DNA of 64,000 bases, taken from positions 2,108,001 to 2,172,000 of the forward strand of contig NZ_ARVX01000001.1 of NCBI RefSeq assembly GCF_000384375.1, written 5' to 3'. A program made the translations under genes and the position numbers. Each line of letters opens with the position of its first letter. The stretch's first letter is position 1. Below, in pieces: positions 28,892 to 37,797 of this stretch. Below the pieces are notes generated by a model that was not told the DNA's origin, searched no databases, and saw only the letters and a program-made list of their open reading frames with translations. The DNA is from Methylotenera versatilis 79. Its GTDB lineage: Bacteria; Pseudomonadota; Gammaproteobacteria; Burkholderiales; Methylophilaceae.

Positions 28892-29830
28892 ATGAACCTA
28901 GAAAACACATTTAAAAAATTATTTATCCCATTGTTTATGATGAGTTTTAATTTAAGCGCCGCAGAGGTTGTTGAAAAAAACAGTGTTGAAAATAATGTGA
29001 GTTGCACGCAGGCATTGAGTGCTGGCGATATTAATAAAGCAATGAGTATTTCAACTGAAATCTTGAAATCTGATGCCAAAAATCGTGAGGCGCTGTTGTG
29101 TAAGGGCAGGGTGCTGGGCGCGCAAGGCAATTATGCGCAAGCGTTAAATGCGTTTGAGTTAGGCGCAAATGTTTCAAAAGAGCCTTTTGAGCAGATCATC
29201 ACGAATTTGTTGATTGGTAATTTGCACCGGGATAATAAGCAGTATGATGCGGCAATTGTTAGTTATAACAAGAGCTTAGCCATGAGTTTGCAAGAGAATA
29301 ATCAGAAATTTTCGCACATTAACTATAATTCGATTGGCGAAACGTATGCGTTAAATAATGACTTGAAAACAGCATTAACAAACTACGAAGCTGGCTTAAA
29401 ACTAGCAATGAATGACAATGAGCGCGCGGACAGTCGTGAAAGGTTAGCTGCCACTTATAACGCAGCTGGCGAACATGATTTGGCCATTGAGCACCAGGTA
29501 AAAGCCACATTATTGCAAGAGAGATCTGGCACTTTGGATCAGCTTGCAAACTCACGTATGGAGTTGGGGCGCATTTATATTGCGGCCAAAGAATATCAAA
29601 ATGCTGAAAGAACTTATGCGAAATTAGTACAGTTTGCTAAAGACAATGGCGGTGCTTATTACGAAGCCAAAGCCGATATAGGCTTGGCGCAAACCAAAGC
29701 CATCATTGGCGATAAAGCCGCGGCAAAACTACTATTAGCCGATTCTGAAAAAATAGCGAAAAGCATTGGCGATACTGAATTGATTGCTGAAGTTCAGACT
29801 TCAATGAATCAAATCAATGCACAAAAATAA
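28892..29830 (+). CDS. Exported TPR-repeat protein
   Basis: 312 residues with a signal peptide (to about residue 24, NLSAAE) and about six TPR motifs (for example AGDINKAMSISTEILKSDAK, YAQALNAFELGANV and YDAAIVSYNKSLAM). Probably a periplasmic scaffold for protein-protein contact. No catalytic domain. It starts 26 bp after ligA and might be read through from that operon. The partner is unknown. Confidence 0.75.
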   Translation: MNLENTFKKLFIPLFMMSFNLSAAEVVEKNSVENNVSCTQALSAGDINKAMSISTEILKSDAKNREALLCKGRVLGAQGNYAQALNAFELGANVSKEPFEQIITNLLIGNLHRDNKQYDAAIVSYNKSLAMSLQENNQKFSHINYNSIGETYALNNDLKTALTNYEAGLKLAMNDNERADSRERLAATYNAAGEHDLAIEHQVKATLLQERSGTLDQLANSRMELGRIYIAAKEYQNAERTYAKLVQFAKDNGGAYYEAKADIGLAQTKAIIGDKAAAKLLLADSEKIAKSIGDTELIAEVQTSMNQINAQK

Positions 29831-29976
29831 CTCTCTAATTACAATGATAGTTAACACATAAAAACTGTAAGGAAAATCAAATAGTCACGACTAATCGGTA
29901 TTAATTCATCTGTACTGATTTATCACTACCAGTTTAAAAGTAGCGACCAAACCAGTTAATTTAAGGCGACCTATTC

Positions 29977-31026
29977 ATGATTATTCTGAGCAAATCCAAG
30001 CTAAATCCAAGCAATATTCAGCCATCTGAAATTACACCGCGCGAAGTGTTAGAAGACAGACGCGGCTTTTTAAAAACGGCTGGCTTTGGCTTAGCTGCGG
30101 GTTCTGCGCTATTTTTATCTGGCAAAACGCAAGCTGGTACCATTGCTAATGACGTAGTAAATGAGACAGCAGGGCGTGCAAATACACCTATCGAAAAAAA
30201 TACGTTTAAAGCTGGTGCTCGGCAAAAAATAGCGGGTTACAGCAAAACGGCTTATGGCGCAGGCGAGAAACTCACGCCATATGAAGATATCACCACTTAC
30301 AATAATTACTACGAATTTGGCACTGGCAAGGGCGATCCAGCCATTGAAGCGACTTTATTTAAGCCACGCCCATGGACGATTAGCATAGAAGGTAATGTTA
30401 AAAAAGCCAAAACCATTAGCATTGAAGATTTACTCAAATTAGCCCCTTTGGAAGAACGCATTTATCGCATGCGTTGTGTAGAGGGCTGGTCAATGGTGAT
30501 TCCGTGGGTCGGTTTGCCGTTAGCTAGCTTGATTAAATGGGCAGAGCCAACCAGTAACGCCAAATACGTTGAATTTATCTCAGCGAATGATCGGCTAACC
30601 ATGCCTGGCGTGCGTTCACCGATATTAGATTGGCCATATACCGAAGGCTTGCGGATGGACGAAGCAACGAATCCACTCACGTTGCTGGCTGTCGGTTTGT
30701 ACGGCGAATATCTGCCCAATCAAAATGGCGCGCCTGTGCGGTTAGTCACGCCTTGGAAATACGGATTTAAAGGCTCGAAAGCCATTGTTAAGATTAGATT
30801 CGTTGAAAAAATGCCGTTAACCACTTGGGTAAAAGCAGGGCCAAGTGAATATGGTTTTTATGCCAATGTGAATCCAACAGTAGATCATCCACGTTGGACG
30901 CAATCATCAGAAAAACCAATCGGTGGCGGTTTGTTTGGTGGACGCATCAAAACCAAAATGTTCAATGGTTATACAGAACAAGTTGGTCAGATGTATGCAG
31001 GTTTAGATTTAAAGAAAAACTTCTAA
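29977..31026 (+). CDS. msrP: Periplasmic methionine sulfoxide reductase, catalytic subunit
   Basis: 349 residues. A Tat signal with the twin-arginine motif [10 protein letters not shown] near residues 28-37, so the folded molybdopterin enzyme is exported. The Moco-binding Cys is in [15 protein letters not shown] (about residue 167). It reduces methionine sulfoxide in periplasmic proteins, taking electrons from the heme membrane protein MsrQ encoded 53 bp downstream. Length and motifs fit YedY/MsrP. Confidence 0.97.
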   Translation: MIILSKSKLNPSNIQPSEITPREVLEDRRGFLKTAGFGLAAGSALFLSGKTQAGTIANDVVNETAGRANTPIEKNTFKAGARQKIAGYSKTAYGAGEKLTPYEDITTYNNYYEFGTGKGDPAIEATLFKPRPWTISIEGNVKKAKTISIEDLLKLAPLEERIYRMRCVEGWSMVIPWVGLPLASLIKWAEPTSNAKYVEFISANDRLTMPGVRSPILDWPYTEGLRMDEATNPLTLLAVGLYGEYLPNQNGAPVRLVTPWKYGFKGSKAIVKIRFVEKMPLTTWVKAGPSEYGFYANVNPTVDHPRWTQSSEKPIGGGLFGGRIKTKMFNGYTEQVGQMYAGLDLKKNF

Positions 31027-31078
31027 TTTTTAATGGTTAAGTATTCGTTTTAACTTATTAACTATTTAAAATAAATGC

Positions 31079-31723
31079 ATGAATAAAAAGACTATTATTT
31101 TATTAAAAGTCGCTATATGGATATTTGCACTTTTGCCATTAGCACGTCTTATCTGGTTAGGTGTTCATGATGATTTAAGTGCGAATCCAGTGGAATTTGT
31201 AGAACGTTCTACTGGCACTTGGGCGCTGGTTTTCCTGTTAATTACGCTGAGCATGACGCCAATTCGTTTGCTGACAGGGCAGATATGGCAGATTCAACTC
31301 AGACGAATGTTCGGCTTATGGATGTTCTTTTACGCCTGCCTGCATATCACAACCTATATTTGGCTGGATTATTCGTTCTTATGGGCGGATATTGTCAAAG
31401 ACATTATCAAACATCCTTATGTCATCGTGGGTTTCAGCGCATTTGTGCTGACTATTCCATTAGCGGTAACTTCCAATAGCTATATGATCAAACGCTTGAA
31501 AAAGAACTGGAAAAAATTACATCAATTGATTTATGTAATTGCCATTCTGGCTATCTTGCATTTTTGGTGGCTGGTCAAAAAAGACGTTACGGAGCCATTT
31601 TATTATGCCGCTGTGTTAATCATTCTGTTTGGAATTCGGCTTTATTATCAATATTTAAGTAAAAAAAGTGTTAATAACAAACCATCATCAAACCCTAAAA
31701 TGGATATGAAAAAAGTCATGTAA
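31079..31723 (+). CDS. msrQ: Heme-binding membrane subunit of the MsrPQ system
   Basis: 214 residues with six predicted transmembrane helices of the ferric reductase-like type. Heme-ligand histidines are visible in FFYACLHITTYIW and LHQLIYVIAILAILHFWW. It passes electrons from the quinone pool or flavin donors to MsrP. Conserved MTPIRLL and QIQLRRMFGLWMFFY segments place it in the YedZ/MsrQ family. Confidence 0.95.
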   Translation: MNKKTIILLKVAIWIFALLPLARLIWLGVHDDLSANPVEFVERSTGTWALVFLLITLSMTPIRLLTGQIWQIQLRRMFGLWMFFYACLHITTYIWLDYSFLWADIVKDIIKHPYVIVGFSAFVLTIPLAVTSNSYMIKRLKKNWKKLHQLIYVIAILAILHFWWLVKKDVTEPFYYAAVLIILFGIRLYYQYLSKKSVNNKPSSNPKMDMKKVM

Positions 31724-31787
31724 GGCTTTTTAATTTGAATCGACTAATCCTTTAATTAAACCAACAATTATATTAAGGGATTCAAAA

Positions 31788-32297
31788 ATGTCGTTATTCA
31801 ATCAGTCCATCAATTTATACCAAATCATCAGTGAAAAGCTCGAAGCGCTAGGCTCATGGCTGCCGCAGCTGTTTTTAAGGCTTATATTAGCGTGGGAATT
31901 TGGCGAGGCGGGCTTTGAAAAACTACACGGCATCAATTGGTTCGCCGACATTAATTTCCCTTTTCCATTCAATCTATTACCGCCAGATATCAGTTGGCAT
32001 ATCGCCACTTTTTTCGAAATCGTCGGCGCATTTGCATTAGCCTTTGGCATAGCAACCCGATTTTTCTCAATCTCACTCATTATCTTAACCATCGTCGCCA
32101 TTGCCGCCGTTCATTGGCCAGAACATTGGAACACGCTGTCAGAACTGCTCAAAGGCTATCGCATTTCAGATTCCGAACAAGACGGCTTCGGCAATTACAA
32201 ATTACCGCTTTTGTACATAATCATGTTCATACCATTACTATTAAACGGCGCTGGTAAGTTGAGTGTTGATCATTCGATTAAACGTTTTATTAGATAG
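31788..32297 (+). CDS. DoxX-family membrane protein
   Basis: 169 residues with four hydrophobic helices. It shows the DoxX pattern RLILAWEFGEAGFEKLHG near the N-terminus and ATFFEIVGAFALAFGIATRF in the middle. These small membrane proteins are linked to redox or quinone metabolism. AAGGG lies 12 nt before its ATG. It follows msrPQ by 64 bp and ends at a good terminator, so it is likely part of the same unit. Confidence 0.85.
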   Translation: MSLFNQSINLYQIISEKLEALGSWLPQLFLRLILAWEFGEAGFEKLHGINWFADINFPFPFNLLPPDISWHIATFFEIVGAFALAFGIATRFFSISLIILTIVAIAAVHWPEHWNTLSELLKGYRISDSEQDGFGNYKLPLLYIIMFIPLLLNGAGKLSVDHSIKRFIR

Positions 32298-32333
32298 TAT
32301 TGCCTTTAAATGGGCGTTTTCAGTGTTTTGTTT

Positions 32334-32361
32334 AATCAAGCCCTTAATTGGGCTTTTTTAT
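32334..32361 (+). terminator. Intrinsic terminator after the doxX-like gene
   Basis: AAGCCC and GGGCTT pair around TTAATT and are followed by TTTTTATT. Confidence 0.8.
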
Positions 32362-32373
32362 TGCAGAGTGCGT

Positions 32374-32446
32374 ACTTAATGTTTAAGCGTGCGCTAGCGC
32401 GTAGAGCGTTAAGTTTGTCGTCCGCTAGATTTATATTACGGACGAC
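32374..32446. other. Structured intergenic segment
   Basis: ACTTAA (32374-32379) pairs with TTAAGT (32409-32414) around the palindrome GCGCTAGCGC. It is followed by a hairpin with perfect 8-bp arms GTCGTCCG (32417-32424) and CGGACGAC (32439-32446). No T-run follows. It could be a leader of the next gene or an sRNA. Confidence 0.35.
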
Positions 32447-32500
32447 TTACAACCAAAACATATAAAATTTAGGTCAAATAAGAACTAATAAATAATAAAA

Positions 32501-32800
32501 ATGATTTACGGATTTAAACATCGAGCTTTAACCGAAATACCTAAATGGGCTGGCAATTTGCATTTTCCTTATTGGATGATAAGGGTTGAAGGGCGCAATA
32601 AAGCAAAGCGTAGGCGTTACTATAGAGCCGTCTTAAAAGAAAAGATTAGACTTGTTGAGTCAGGTATACCTATTGAGCATGTTAATGCTGTTTGTAAGTA
32701 CTTAGTAAGTCACCGAAAATCATCTGCTGATAACCTCGATAAAGTTTTAGCAGAGCCGGTTCGCCAACTACAGTTGAATTTTATTATTACCTTTAAGTAA
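32501..32800 (+). CDS. Hypothetical basic protein, 99 residues
   Basis: Small, highly basic protein (GRNKAKRRRYYRAVLKEKIR) with a helical middle and no signal peptide. Possibly nucleic-acid binding on charge grounds. No recognisable family and no good ribosome site before its ATG. It stands alone, so its reality is moderately uncertain. Confidence 0.45.
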   Translation: MIYGFKHRALTEIPKWAGNLHFPYWMIRVEGRNKAKRRRYYRAVLKEKIRLVESGIPIEHVNAVCKYLVSHRKSSADNLDKVLAEPVRQLQLNFIITFK

Positions 32801-32949
32801 TCATTTAACGCTCTGTGAACGATTTTAATTAAATATTAATGGTAAACCTAAGGTTTTGCTAAAATAATGCTTTATTTCTCCACTTATTTTAACGAAACAC
32901 AATAAGTTGTGTTAATGTTCTATTTTCACTCATACATCTTGATGTTTGA

Positions 32950-33032
32950 AATGAAAAAACCCAAAGAAAGTATTTAACAGTCTTTGGGTTTAGTGGACAC
33001 GTCAAGTAATTTAACGTATCGGTTGGGAAGCT
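32950..33032 (-). ncRNA. Candidate small RNA on the minus strand
   Basis: The 340-bp gap 32801-33140 lacks a gene on either strand but has promoter and terminator signals facing left. They are -35 TTGAAA (33058-33063), a 17-bp spacer and -10 TAGTAT (33035-33040). About 80 bases later comes a perfect 11-bp hairpin (32957-32967 with 32981-32991) whose minus strand runs into six T. No open frame of useful length lies between. Predicted size 75-85 nt. Confidence 0.45.
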
Positions 33033-33140
33033 TGATACTAAACAGATTTTAAATTTTTTTCAACGTAATTGTAAAAATTTTGAATCTTTGTTGCTTGATT
33101 TGTCCTCTTTTTAAAATTTTTATCATAAAGGACTAATATC

Positions 33141-33365
33141 ATGCCGCAATACGTACTTAACAGAAATGCACAAAGCAATGGTGATCATGAGGTACACAAT
33201 AAGACTGTACCTTGCAACATTTACACTTTTCCACGGCCTGAAAACCAAATAGACTTAGGTTATCACTCAAATTGTCATGATGCAGTTGCTTACGCAAAAT
33301 CACAACATCGTTTGGCAAGAATAAACGGATGTGCTTACTGTGCGACTGTATGCCATACATCTTAG
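33141..33365 (+). CDS. Small His/Cys protein of a conserved hypothetical family
   Basis: 74 residues. N-terminal NAQSNGDHEVHN, then LGYHSNCHDAVAYAK and C-terminal INGCAYCATVCHTS. I recall short uncharacterised bacterial proteins with the same HEVH ... LGxxxxCxxAVxxAK ... NGCxxCxxxCH layout, which would suit metal binding. No function is known to me. Ribosome site AAAGGA lies 9 nt upstream of the ATG, and a terminator follows. Confidence 0.7.
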   Translation: MPQYVLNRNAQSNGDHEVHNKTVPCNIYTFPRPENQIDLGYHSNCHDAVAYAKSQHRLARINGCAYCATVCHTS

Positions 33366-33383
33366 AAATTAAGCTCTAAATAT

Positions 33384-33411
33384 AAAGCCACTCAAAAGGT
33401 GGCTTTTTTAT
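33384..33411 (+). terminator. Intrinsic terminator after the small His/Cys gene
   Basis: AAAGCCAC (33384-33391) pairs with GTGGCTTT (33399-33406) around a 7-base loop, then a T-run. Confidence 0.85.
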
Positions 33412-33514
33412 TGTCTGTTGATTGCTATGTTTGATTCATTGTAAATATCATCGTTTGCAGCCTCATATACTTCAGAGTATATTTTACATAATATACATTA
33501 TACGAAGTGACGTA

Positions 33515-33563
33515 GATATAACTAAAGAGGGCTGCGAATATTGCAGCCCTCTTTAGTTATATC
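33515..33563. terminator. Perfect 21-bp inverted repeat between convergent genes
   Basis: Arms 33515-33535 and 33543-33563 are perfectly complementary, with a 7-base loop GAATATT. It lies 6 bp after the stop of the minus-strand gene at 33570, so it most likely ends that transcript and perhaps the opposite one. No strong T-run follows on either strand. Confidence 0.6.
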
Positions 33564-33569
33564 GATGGA

Positions 33570-33947
33570 TTAACGGTTATTAAAGAATGCGATGTTCATC
33601 GCGCGGTCATTCACGTATGTGATCTCAGTTTCTTTATAAGTATTTTTTTTGTCGTATTTAACAATATTATTGTAATACCACATTTCTACTTTAACTGGTT
33701 TTTTGCCTTTTTCGCCGTCTGTGTTTTTACCAATGACGACACTTGCGTTGGTTGGTTTTACTGATAATTGTTTTTTTGCTGGCTCACCTAATGCTTCAAC
33801 AATCACTTTTTTTGATTTGCCGCTGAATTTGTTTAAAAATTCATCTTCAGTGTAGGTTTTACCAGCGGCATTTACAACGCCTGCAAGGCCTATTGTTAAT
33901 ATGCCGGCGATTAATACGATTGCAGTTTTGAAGTTATTTTGTTTCAT
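33570..33947 (-). CDS. Exported hypothetical protein, 125 residues
   Basis: Signal peptide (about residues 1-28, GVVNAAG) followed by a small lysine-rich domain: YTEDEFLNKFSGKSKKVIVEALGEPAKK and VEMWYYNNIVKYDKK. The order helix, EALGEP, strand with WYY resembles the BamE/SmpA-like fold, but I cannot confirm it. No lipobox. The gene stands alone, with a long hairpin after it. Confidence 0.6.
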   Translation of the reverse strand: MKQNNFKTAIVLIAGILTIGLAGVVNAAGKTYTEDEFLNKFSGKSKKVIVEALGEPAKKQLSVKPTNASVVIGKNTDGEKGKKPVKVEMWYYNNIVKYDKKNTYKETEITYVNDRAMNIAFFNNR

Positions 33948-34050
33948 TCGTTATTCCTTGATTCTAGATTTTTAATGATAGTGCCTTGCTAATAACTGAC
34001 TAACGTTATAAGTTGGTTAACTGTTGACGCGTACTTACTAAATGTTAATT

Positions 34051-34815
34051 TTAGCTAAATGTTAATTTTAAGCCATCGTAGCCAGCAAAAACCCGTTCAG
34101 GCAGCTTGGCTGATAAGGTTTCATATTCTAAATCATGCGTCATGTGAATCATATAACTTTGTTTTGCATTGATGCGACTGATGTAATTTAAACTTTGTTC
34201 CATATTAATATGCGTTGGATGCGAGGTTTCGCGCAAGCAATCCAGCAACAAAATATCCAAACCGTTGAGAAAATCAAAAGAGGATTCGGGAATCTCAGAT
34301 ACATCGGTTAAATAAGCCAAATTGCCTATTCTGTAGCCGAAAATACGACTTTTCCCGTGCATGATTGGTATTGGGGTAACCAGTGTGTCAAACAGCTCAA
34401 AAGGCTGTTTAATCGCTTCTGCACGTAATACTGGTAAATCCCAAAAATTACACGGCTCACGCAGTGTGTAGCCAAATTTGGCTTGAATATGCGCGACTGC
34501 ATCTTCATTGGCAAATAGCGGTATTTGCTCACGTTGTATCTGACAAAAGGCGCGCAAATCATCAATGCCATGTAAATGATCGGCATGCGTGTGCGTGTAT
34601 AAAACGGCATCGACTCGTGTAATATTTTCACGCAATGCTTGATTGCGTAAATCAGGGCCTGTATCTATCAGGATATTTTCACCATTAGGCAGTGTGATTA
34701 AACTCGAACAGCGTGAACGCTTATTGCGCGGATTAGTGGATTGGCAAGTGGCGCACTTGCAGCCAACTACGGGGGTTCCAGCGCTTGAGCCTACGCCTAA
34801 TAATGTAATCTGCAT
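34051..34815 (-). CDS. MBL-fold metallohydrolase, PhnP-like
   Basis: 254 residues with the metal-binding motif THTHADHLHGID of the metallo-beta-lactamase fold, plus DTGPDLR and MTHDLEYE for the remaining ligands. The N-terminal GVGSSAGTPVVGCKCATCQS matches PhnP-type phosphodiesterases, in which cysteines bind a structural zinc. Probably hydrolyses cyclic phosphodiesters; the exact substrate is unknown. It starts 3 bp after tatD and belongs to the same leftward operon. Confidence 0.9.
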   Translation of the reverse strand: MQITLLGVGSSAGTPVVGCKCATCQSTNPRNKRSRCSSLITLPNGENILIDTGPDLRNQALRENITRVDAVLYTHTHADHLHGIDDLRAFCQIQREQIPLFANEDAVAHIQAKFGYTLREPCNFWDLPVLRAEAIKQPFELFDTLVTPIPIMHGKSRIFGYRIGNLAYLTDVSEIPESSFDFLNGLDILLLDCLRETSHPTHINMEQSLNYISRINAKQSYMIHMTHDLEYETLSAKLPERVFAGYDGLKLTFS

Positions 34816-34818
34816 TGT

Positions 34819-35595
34819 TTAATTCAACTGTTTTGCATGTTTAAACAAGGTGAAAAAATTGGCTGTTGTGGCGTTCATCACTTCATCTAAACTAATGCCG
34901 CGTAAATTTGCGATTTCTTGCGCCACATATTTCACATAAGCTGGCTGATTGGTTTTGCCGCGAAAAGGAATCGGTGCTAAATAGGGTGAATCTGTTTCTA
35001 CTAACAGTCGATTCAATGGAATAGCTTGTGCGACAGCTTTTATTTGTGTGGCGTTTTTAAAAGTGACGATGCCTGAAAATGAGATATAAAAGCCCATTTC
35101 AATTGCGGCCAAAGCCACTTCCAGGTTTTCAGTAAAGCAATGCATCACACCGCCAACTTGGTTTGCGCCCTCTTCTTGCATAATGCGCAAAGTGTCTTCA
35201 GCGGCGCTTCTGGTATGAATAATCAAAGGTTTGTCGGCTAAAATAGCCGCTCTAATATGCGTGCGAAAGCGCTCGCGCTGCCATTCTAAATCCCCTGTTA
35301 ATCGAAAATAATCTAAGCCTGTTTCACCAATGGCGACAATTTTTGGGTGTTTTGATAGGTTAACTAATTGCTCTACGGTCGGCTCTTGAATATCTTCATA
35401 ATCTGGATGCACGCCAACAGAGGCGTAAAAATTATCAAACTGTGATGCTAGATTCAATACTTCAGGAAATTTGTCTAACGTGACAGAAACGCATAATGCG
35501 TGCCCTACTTGCGCGTCAGTCATCGACTGCCTGATCGCGTCAATATTTTCGGACAATTCAGGGAAATTCAGATGGCAGTGTGAATCGACTAACAT
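34819..35595 (-). CDS. tatD: TatD-family metal-dependent DNase
   Basis: 258 residues, TIM-barrel amidohydrolase fold. Metal ligands in DSHCHL, GETGLDY, IIHTR, MHCFTE and ETDSPYLAP. Family members are 3'-5' DNases or RNases used in repair and RNA turnover. The ycfH-type member sits next to holB in many proteobacteria, as here (holB, pilZ, then this gene). Confidence 0.93.
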   Translation of the reverse strand: MLVDSHCHLNFPELSENIDAIRQSMTDAQVGHALCVSVTLDKFPEVLNLASQFDNFYASVGVHPDYEDIQEPTVEQLVNLSKHPKIVAIGETGLDYFRLTGDLEWQRERFRTHIRAAILADKPLIIHTRSAAEDTLRIMQEEGANQVGGVMHCFTENLEVALAAIEMGFYISFSGIVTFKNATQIKAVAQAIPLNRLLVETDSPYLAPIPFRGKTNQPAYVKYVAQEIANLRGISLDEVMNATTANFFTLFKHAKQLN

Positions 35596-35696
35596 AAAGT
35601 GAACCTACTTAAATGATTGGCTTAACGCTAAATATTGAGCTGTTTTATACGTTAAGTTTAACTATTTAGGCTTACGTATGAGGCTTAAATAGCAAA

Positions 35697-36077
35697 TTAC
35701 ATGGTGTGTGTGGCGCGATTAGATTTTAAAGTACTACCTAAAATCGCTTCAATTTTATTTCTCACTTCAGAGCCGCCATCTTTTTCGCTGAATTGTACGC
35801 CAATACCTTGCGGACGATTTGCTGATGCAGTTGGCGTTGTCCAAACGACTTTTCCGACCACTTTTAATTTAATCGGATCATCAACCAAACTCAACAACAT
35901 AAAAACTTCTTCACCCACTTTAAAGTTTTTATTGGTAGGAATAAACAAACCGCCGCCTTTTATATAAGGCATATAAGCAGCGTATAAAGCCGACTTTTCT
36001 TTAATAGCCAACGACAACACGCCGGGCTTATTAATGGATTGGTCTGTGATTGGGTTGATATCTGCTTGCGTGCTCAT
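35697..36077 (-). CDS. pilZ: PilZ-domain protein, type IV pilus-type
   Basis: 126 residues forming a single PilZ domain: YIKGGGLFIPTNKNFKVGEEVFMLLSLVD and VVWTTPTASANRPQGIGVQF. It lacks the N-terminal RxxxR c-di-GMP motif, as in canonical PilZ proteins of type IV pilus biogenesis. It lies between holB and tatD, its usual place in Pseudomonas and many betaproteobacteria. Confidence 0.9.
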   Translation of the reverse strand: MSTQADINPITDQSINKPGVLSLAIKEKSALYAAYMPYIKGGGLFIPTNKNFKVGEEVFMLLSLVDDPIKLKVVGKVVWTTPTASANRPQGIGVQFSEKDGGSEVRNKIEAILGSTLKSNRATHTM

Positions 36078-36087
36078 AAGATTAAAG

Positions 36088-37071
36088 TCAATTAAAGATT
36101 TTAGTATAGTGCAAAAGCATATTTTCTAATTGCATTTCATTGCTCAGCGGATGATTGGCCATTTTTTTTGCATCGGATAATCTTTGCTGAAAACTCATCA
36201 ATAAATTTAAGTTTACGCCTTTGCACAAGGCTTGCAAAGCCTTTATATGCTGTGCGTGATATCGCGATTTTTGCGTCAATTTGTACGACATCAAATCAAA
36301 AATCCATTTCTGCAAGGTATCAATTGCGCGCTCCATTCCAAGCGCTAAAAAAGCCGGTGCACAAGCAAAAGGTTGCAATTGCGCGCCCAACGTTAATTGA
36401 TTGATTAGCGCTATTAATGCATCGTTATCATCTGCAGCCTGTAATGCTGCCAAAGGCGCCCCACCTGCATAATCTAGCAACAACTCTGCGTTTTTAACAC
36501 CCTGCTCATTTAACCAATTAAGCGCCTCAGGCTTGCTTGGCAACGGCATATCGATCGCTTGGCAACGGCTGGTAATGGTCGCCAATAAACGTTGTGGCTG
36601 ATGACTAATCAGTAAAAACAATGTGTTAGCTGGCGGCTCTTCTAACATTTTCAACAACGCATTGGCTGAAGCGATATTTAAAGTTTCTGCTGGCGATATT
36701 AATATCACACGGTGATGATTGACTTGGTGCGAAGATAAACTCAAATAATCAATCAGTTGACGAATCTGCGCGACTGAAATCTGACTTTTTTTAGTGGCTT
36801 TTTTCTTAGGCGCATCTTCACTAGTGTCTGCATCTTCAGGGCTAATTAAGCGAAAATCTGGATGATGCATCTCTTTAAACCACACACAGCTGGCACAAAC
36901 ACCGCAAGCGTGCGTATCAATTGGCGCATCACATAAAAGATTGCCTGCTAATTCAAGCGCAAAATCTTGTTTGCCAGTTCCAGCGCCACCACGCAAAAGT
37001 AATGCATGCGGCAGATTTTTACGCTGCTGCATAATATGCTGCCATTGTTTTGTTTGCCAGCCGTAAATCAT
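36088..37071 (-). CDS. holB: DNA polymerase III delta-prime subunit
   Basis: 327 residues of the clamp-loader AAA+ family. P-loop-like GGAGTGKQD, a four-Cys zinc module (CDAPIDTHACGVCASC), and sensor-region motifs ANALLKMLEEPP and TSRCQAIDMPLP. Part of the complex that loads the beta clamp. Follows tmk, as in E. coli and most proteobacteria. Confidence 0.95.
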   Translation of the reverse strand: MIYGWQTKQWQHIMQQRKNLPHALLLRGGAGTGKQDFALELAGNLLCDAPIDTHACGVCASCVWFKEMHHPDFRLISPEDADTSEDAPKKKATKKSQISVAQIRQLIDYLSLSSHQVNHHRVILISPAETLNIASANALLKMLEEPPANTLFLLISHQPQRLLATITSRCQAIDMPLPSKPEALNWLNEQGVKNAELLLDYAGGAPLAALQAADDNDALIALINQLTLGAQLQPFACAPAFLALGMERAIDTLQKWIFDLMSYKLTQKSRYHAQHIKALQALCKGVNLNLLMSFQQRLSDAKKMANHPLSNEMQLENMLLHYTKIFN

Positions 37072-37133
37072 TTAGTAGTTATCATTTATTAATCATTTTT
37101 TATGGTTAAATTATTTTTAAATTACATTTAAAA

Positions 37134-37742
37134 TCAAACAATTGAAATAACTTTCTCAACTAAAACTTTCACGTTTTCTATTGGTTGATTAGCATCAATA
37201 ATATGAAAAATATCCGGGTTTTCTGACGCTCTTTGTAAATAAGCTTGACGTAATTTCTCAAAAAACTGCGCGTTTTCACGTTCAAATTTATCCGGTTCGC
37301 GCGCACTGGCTAATCTTTTAATACTCACTTCAACCGGCACATCAAATAGTAAAGTCGCATCTGGCCGCAAATCGCCTTGCACCCAATTTTCTAATTGTTT
37401 GATCTTTTCTGGTAGCACGCCTTTTGCACCACATTGATAGGCATAAGTGGCGTCAGTGAATCGATCTGACAGCACATAAGCACCGCGCGCTAATGCAGGC
37501 TCAATCACATTGGCGATATGCTCACGCCTTGCTGCAAACATCAATAGCGTTTCAGTTTCGGCATGCATCGATTCGTGCAACAATAATGTACGCAACTGCT
37601 CGCCAAGTGCTGTTCCACCTGGCTCTCTGGTTGAAACCACTTCTACACCACGCGCTTGAAGCAATGCCACGATAGTTGGAATATGCGTGCTTTTACCTGC
37701 GCCATCCATGCCTTCTAACGTAATAAATTTACCTTTTTTCAA
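37134..37742 (-). CDS. tmk: Thymidylate kinase
   Basis: 202 residues. P-loop EGMDGAGKST, DR(F/Y) motif SDRFTDATYAYQCGAKG and the LID region SAREPDKFERE. It phosphorylates dTMP to dTDP. The Arg in the LID region suggests the E. coli-type (type II) enzyme. Located between mltG and holB. Confidence 0.97.
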   Translation of the reverse strand: MKKGKFITLEGMDGAGKSTHIPTIVALLQARGVEVVSTREPGGTALGEQLRTLLLHESMHAETETLLMFAARREHIANVIEPALARGAYVLSDRFTDATYAYQCGAKGVLPEKIKQLENWVQGDLRPDATLLFDVPVEVSIKRLASAREPDKFERENAQFFEKLRQAYLQRASENPDIFHIIDANQPIENVKVLVEKVISIV

Positions 37743-37797
37743 TGTCTGACTTTCAATGCCTGATTTTTAAATAACTCACTCATTTTATCTACCATAA

